From: a virus
IMG/VR virus record: IMGVR_UViG_3300046506_000485
Location: 1 to 56,196 of that record
DNA: 56,196 nucleotides
Direction: 5' to 3' (one strand)
Shown here: positions 54,499 through 56,196 of the stretch, piece after piece
Layout of the letters: every line of letters starts with the position of its first letter
Position numbering within the stretch: position 1 is the stretch's first letter
Made by a program: the position numbers and the translations under genes
Notes under the pieces: model-generated
The model's input: only the letters and a program-made list of their open reading frames with translations
Told to the model about the DNA's origin: nothing
Database searches by the model: none

Positions 54499-56196
54499 TT
54501 GGACGAGGACATTCCGCTGATCCTCGACCGCTCGCTGCACATCGGCGACCGGCAGCTGACGATCTACCACTGGATCCTGCCGTTCAGGGATTCCCTCGGC
54601 AAGGTCCAGGGCATCATCGGCGGCTGGATCGACATCAGCGAACGGCGTTTGCTGATCGAGCAGATGCAATCGGCCAAGGAACTGGCCGACGACGCGAACC
54701 GTGCCAAGAGCACGTTCCTGGCGACCATGAGCCATGAAATCCGCACCCCCATGAACGCGGTGATCGGCATGCTCGAACTCGCCCTCAAGCGCGCCGATCA
54801 GGGCCAGCTCGACCGGCCGGCCATCGAGGTGGCGTACAGCTCCGCCAAGGATCTGCTGGAGCTGATCGGCGACATTCTCGACATCGCGCGCATAGAGTCG
54901 GGGCGGCTTAGCCTCAGCCCCGAGCGCGCCAACCTGCGCCAGCTGGTCGAATCCGTGGTGCGGGTGTTCGACGGGCTCGCTCGGCAGAAAAGCCTGACGC
55001 TGGTGCTCGAACTCGACCCGCGGATCAATATCGATGTGCTGGTCGACCCGCTGCGGTTCAAGCAGATCCTGTCGAACCTGATCAGTAACGCCATCAAATT
55101 CACCGAGCAGGGGCAGGTCAAGATCACCCTGCAGGCCGAGGACGGGCCCACCCCCCAGCAACTGCGGGTGCAAGTGACGATTCATGACAGCGGCATCGGC
55201 ATCAGTGACGAAGATCAGTTGCGCCTGTTCGCGCCGTTCGCGCAGGTCGACAACGCCGGTCAGCTGGCGCGAACCGGCGCAGGGCTGGGCCTGGTGATCT
55301 GCCGCAGCCTGTGCGAAATGATGGGGGGCAAGCTGAGCCTGGAAAGTCGCCCCGGCACCGGCACCCGGATCGACATGACGTACGACCTCACCACACTCGA
55401 CCCGCTCGATGTGCTCAGCACGCCGCGGGTGACGGAGCCTCAGCCGGAGCAATCGCTGAGCATTCTGATCGTCGACGACCACCCGGCCAATCGTCTGCTG
55501 CTGTTCGAGCAGCTGTGTTTTCTCGGCCACCACTGTGAAATGGCCGTGCACGGCGCCGAGGGTTTGCAACGCTGGCGCAGCGAGCCGTTTGACGTGGTCA
55601 TCGCCGACTGCAACATGCCGGTGATGAACGGTTACGACCTGACCCGGCACATCCGCGATCAGGAACTCAGCGAGTCCCGCCCGCGCTGCACCATTCTTGG
55701 TTACACCGCCAACGCGCAGCCGGAAGAAACGCGGCGCTGCCGGGACGCGGGAATGGATGACTGCCTGTTCAAACCCATCAGCCTCACGGCCCTCAACGAG
55801 CATCTGTCAAAGGTCATCGCCCTTCCCCGACGGCCCCTGTTCGACACCCCCGAAACCTTCGACCCCGACAGCATCACGGCGCTGACCGGCGGGCGCGAAG
55901 GCATGGCGCGCAGGCTCATCGAGCAGCTCATCACCAGCCTTCACGATGACCGGGAGGAGCTGAACGCCTTGATGCCGGAAGCCGACCCCCGGCACCTGCG
56001 GGACATCGGGCACAAGATTCGCGGGGCCGCGAGGATCATCAGCGCCCGGCATGTGGTCGAGATGTGCGAAGCGCTGGAAGACGCCTGCGACGAGCCCGAC
56101 GCCGTCGACATCATCGCGGCACGTCACGCGGCGCTGAACACGGCAATGAACAGTCTGGAACAGGCACTTCGCGCTCATCTGGAGCAAGCGGCCTAG
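54499..56196 (+). pseudogene. 3' part of a hybrid histidine kinase (BvgS/EvgS-like), interrupted by the prophage
   Basis: 565 codons without a good start. The start looks like the end of a PAS domain (TIYHWILPFRDSLGKVQGIIGGWIDI), then H-box SHEIRTPMN with His79, an N/G-type ATPase (about 190-300), a receiver domain with Asp370 (DCNMPVMNGYD), and a C-terminal HPt domain with His505 (IGHKIRGAARI). This is a complete C-terminal phosphorelay without its sensor. The 5' half must lie on the far side of the prophage, so integration interrupts the kinase. TTG 54499 is simply the first in-frame codon considered, not a supported start. Confidence 0.85.

Noticed and set aside
54499-54501. TTG as true start of a shorter kinase
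   Set aside because: No ribosome site, and the encoded residues are the end of a PAS domain rather than a natural N-terminus.
54481-55803. 440-codon open frame on the minus strand
   Set aside because: It is antisense to the kinase fragment, whose catalytic motifs are intact. The frame is open because of high GC third positions.
1-56196. CRISPR arrays, tRNA genes or insertion sequences
   Set aside because: No regularly spaced direct repeats of CRISPR type, no cloverleaf with CCA-type acceptor, and no transposase or terminal inverted repeats were noticed by eye.

Overview
The window looks like most of a temperate, P22/F116-like (probably short-tailed) prophage in a Pseudomonas genome. GC content is high and codon use is Pseudomonas-like. 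The proteins combine lambdoid early genes (CI/Cro pair, O-like initiator, DnaB, NinB, DUF1364, Ead-like, NinI-like phosphatase, RecT/YqaJ, Xis, Int) with P22-type head genes (portal of about 720 aa, scaffold, N4-gp56-type coat, gp4- and gp10-like stoppers, large ejection proteins). The right end holds the phage/host junction. The integrase stops at 54411, and from about 54499 the DNA reads as the 3' two thirds of a host BvgS/EvgS-type hybrid histidine kinase that lacks its 5' part. The left prophage end lies outside the window.

Layout: 1-1610 (+) four small accessory genes including an SRAP/YedK-type protein. 1623-2731 (-) spanins (Rz with an embedded Rz1 lipoprotein) and a GH19 endolysin. 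2821-7569 (-) tail-fibre region. 7643-12467 (-) secreted, membrane and internal (ejection) proteins. 12525-20961 (-) neck, tail and head accessory proteins. 21009-27379 (-) coat, scaffold, portal, large terminase. 27495-28297 (-) two one-gene promoter-gene-terminator cassettes. 28418-31347 (-) small terminase, HslV-like peptidase, holin and small genes. 31517-31783 (+) one divergent gene. 31780-40701 (-) early rightward-type operon from cro to a nin-like region, with almost every gene overlapping the next by ATGA. 40793-41539 (+) repressor. 41715 onward (+) the other early operon: TerB-like protein, small genes, RecT, YqaJ exonuclease, TGT-like and PP-loop enzymes, MazG-like protein, phosphatase, Xis, Int.

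The most striking regulatory signal is a nine-copy bipartite element, TTG-N12-AGTCACA(T/G)A. It sits directly upstream of every late transcription unit, usually just after the previous unit's terminator or stop codon, and one copy is inverted in front of the only plus-strand gene of the late half. It behaves like a phage-specific late promoter and does not match sigma-70 spacing. A second signal is five copies of TAC-N5-GTA, three between cro and the repressor and two over the other early promoter, which are the likely CI/Cro operators.

Other notable items: a homing endonuclease that has replaced the middle of rusA, leaving recognisable RusA N- and C-terminal remnants; two tandem 18-bp palindromes at 50283-50328; inverted repeats inside the O gene that probably mark the origin; several 21-58 codon genes supported by stop/start overlaps; and two roughly 300-nt structured early leaders. 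Product names come from reading motifs and remembered family features. No database search was run.
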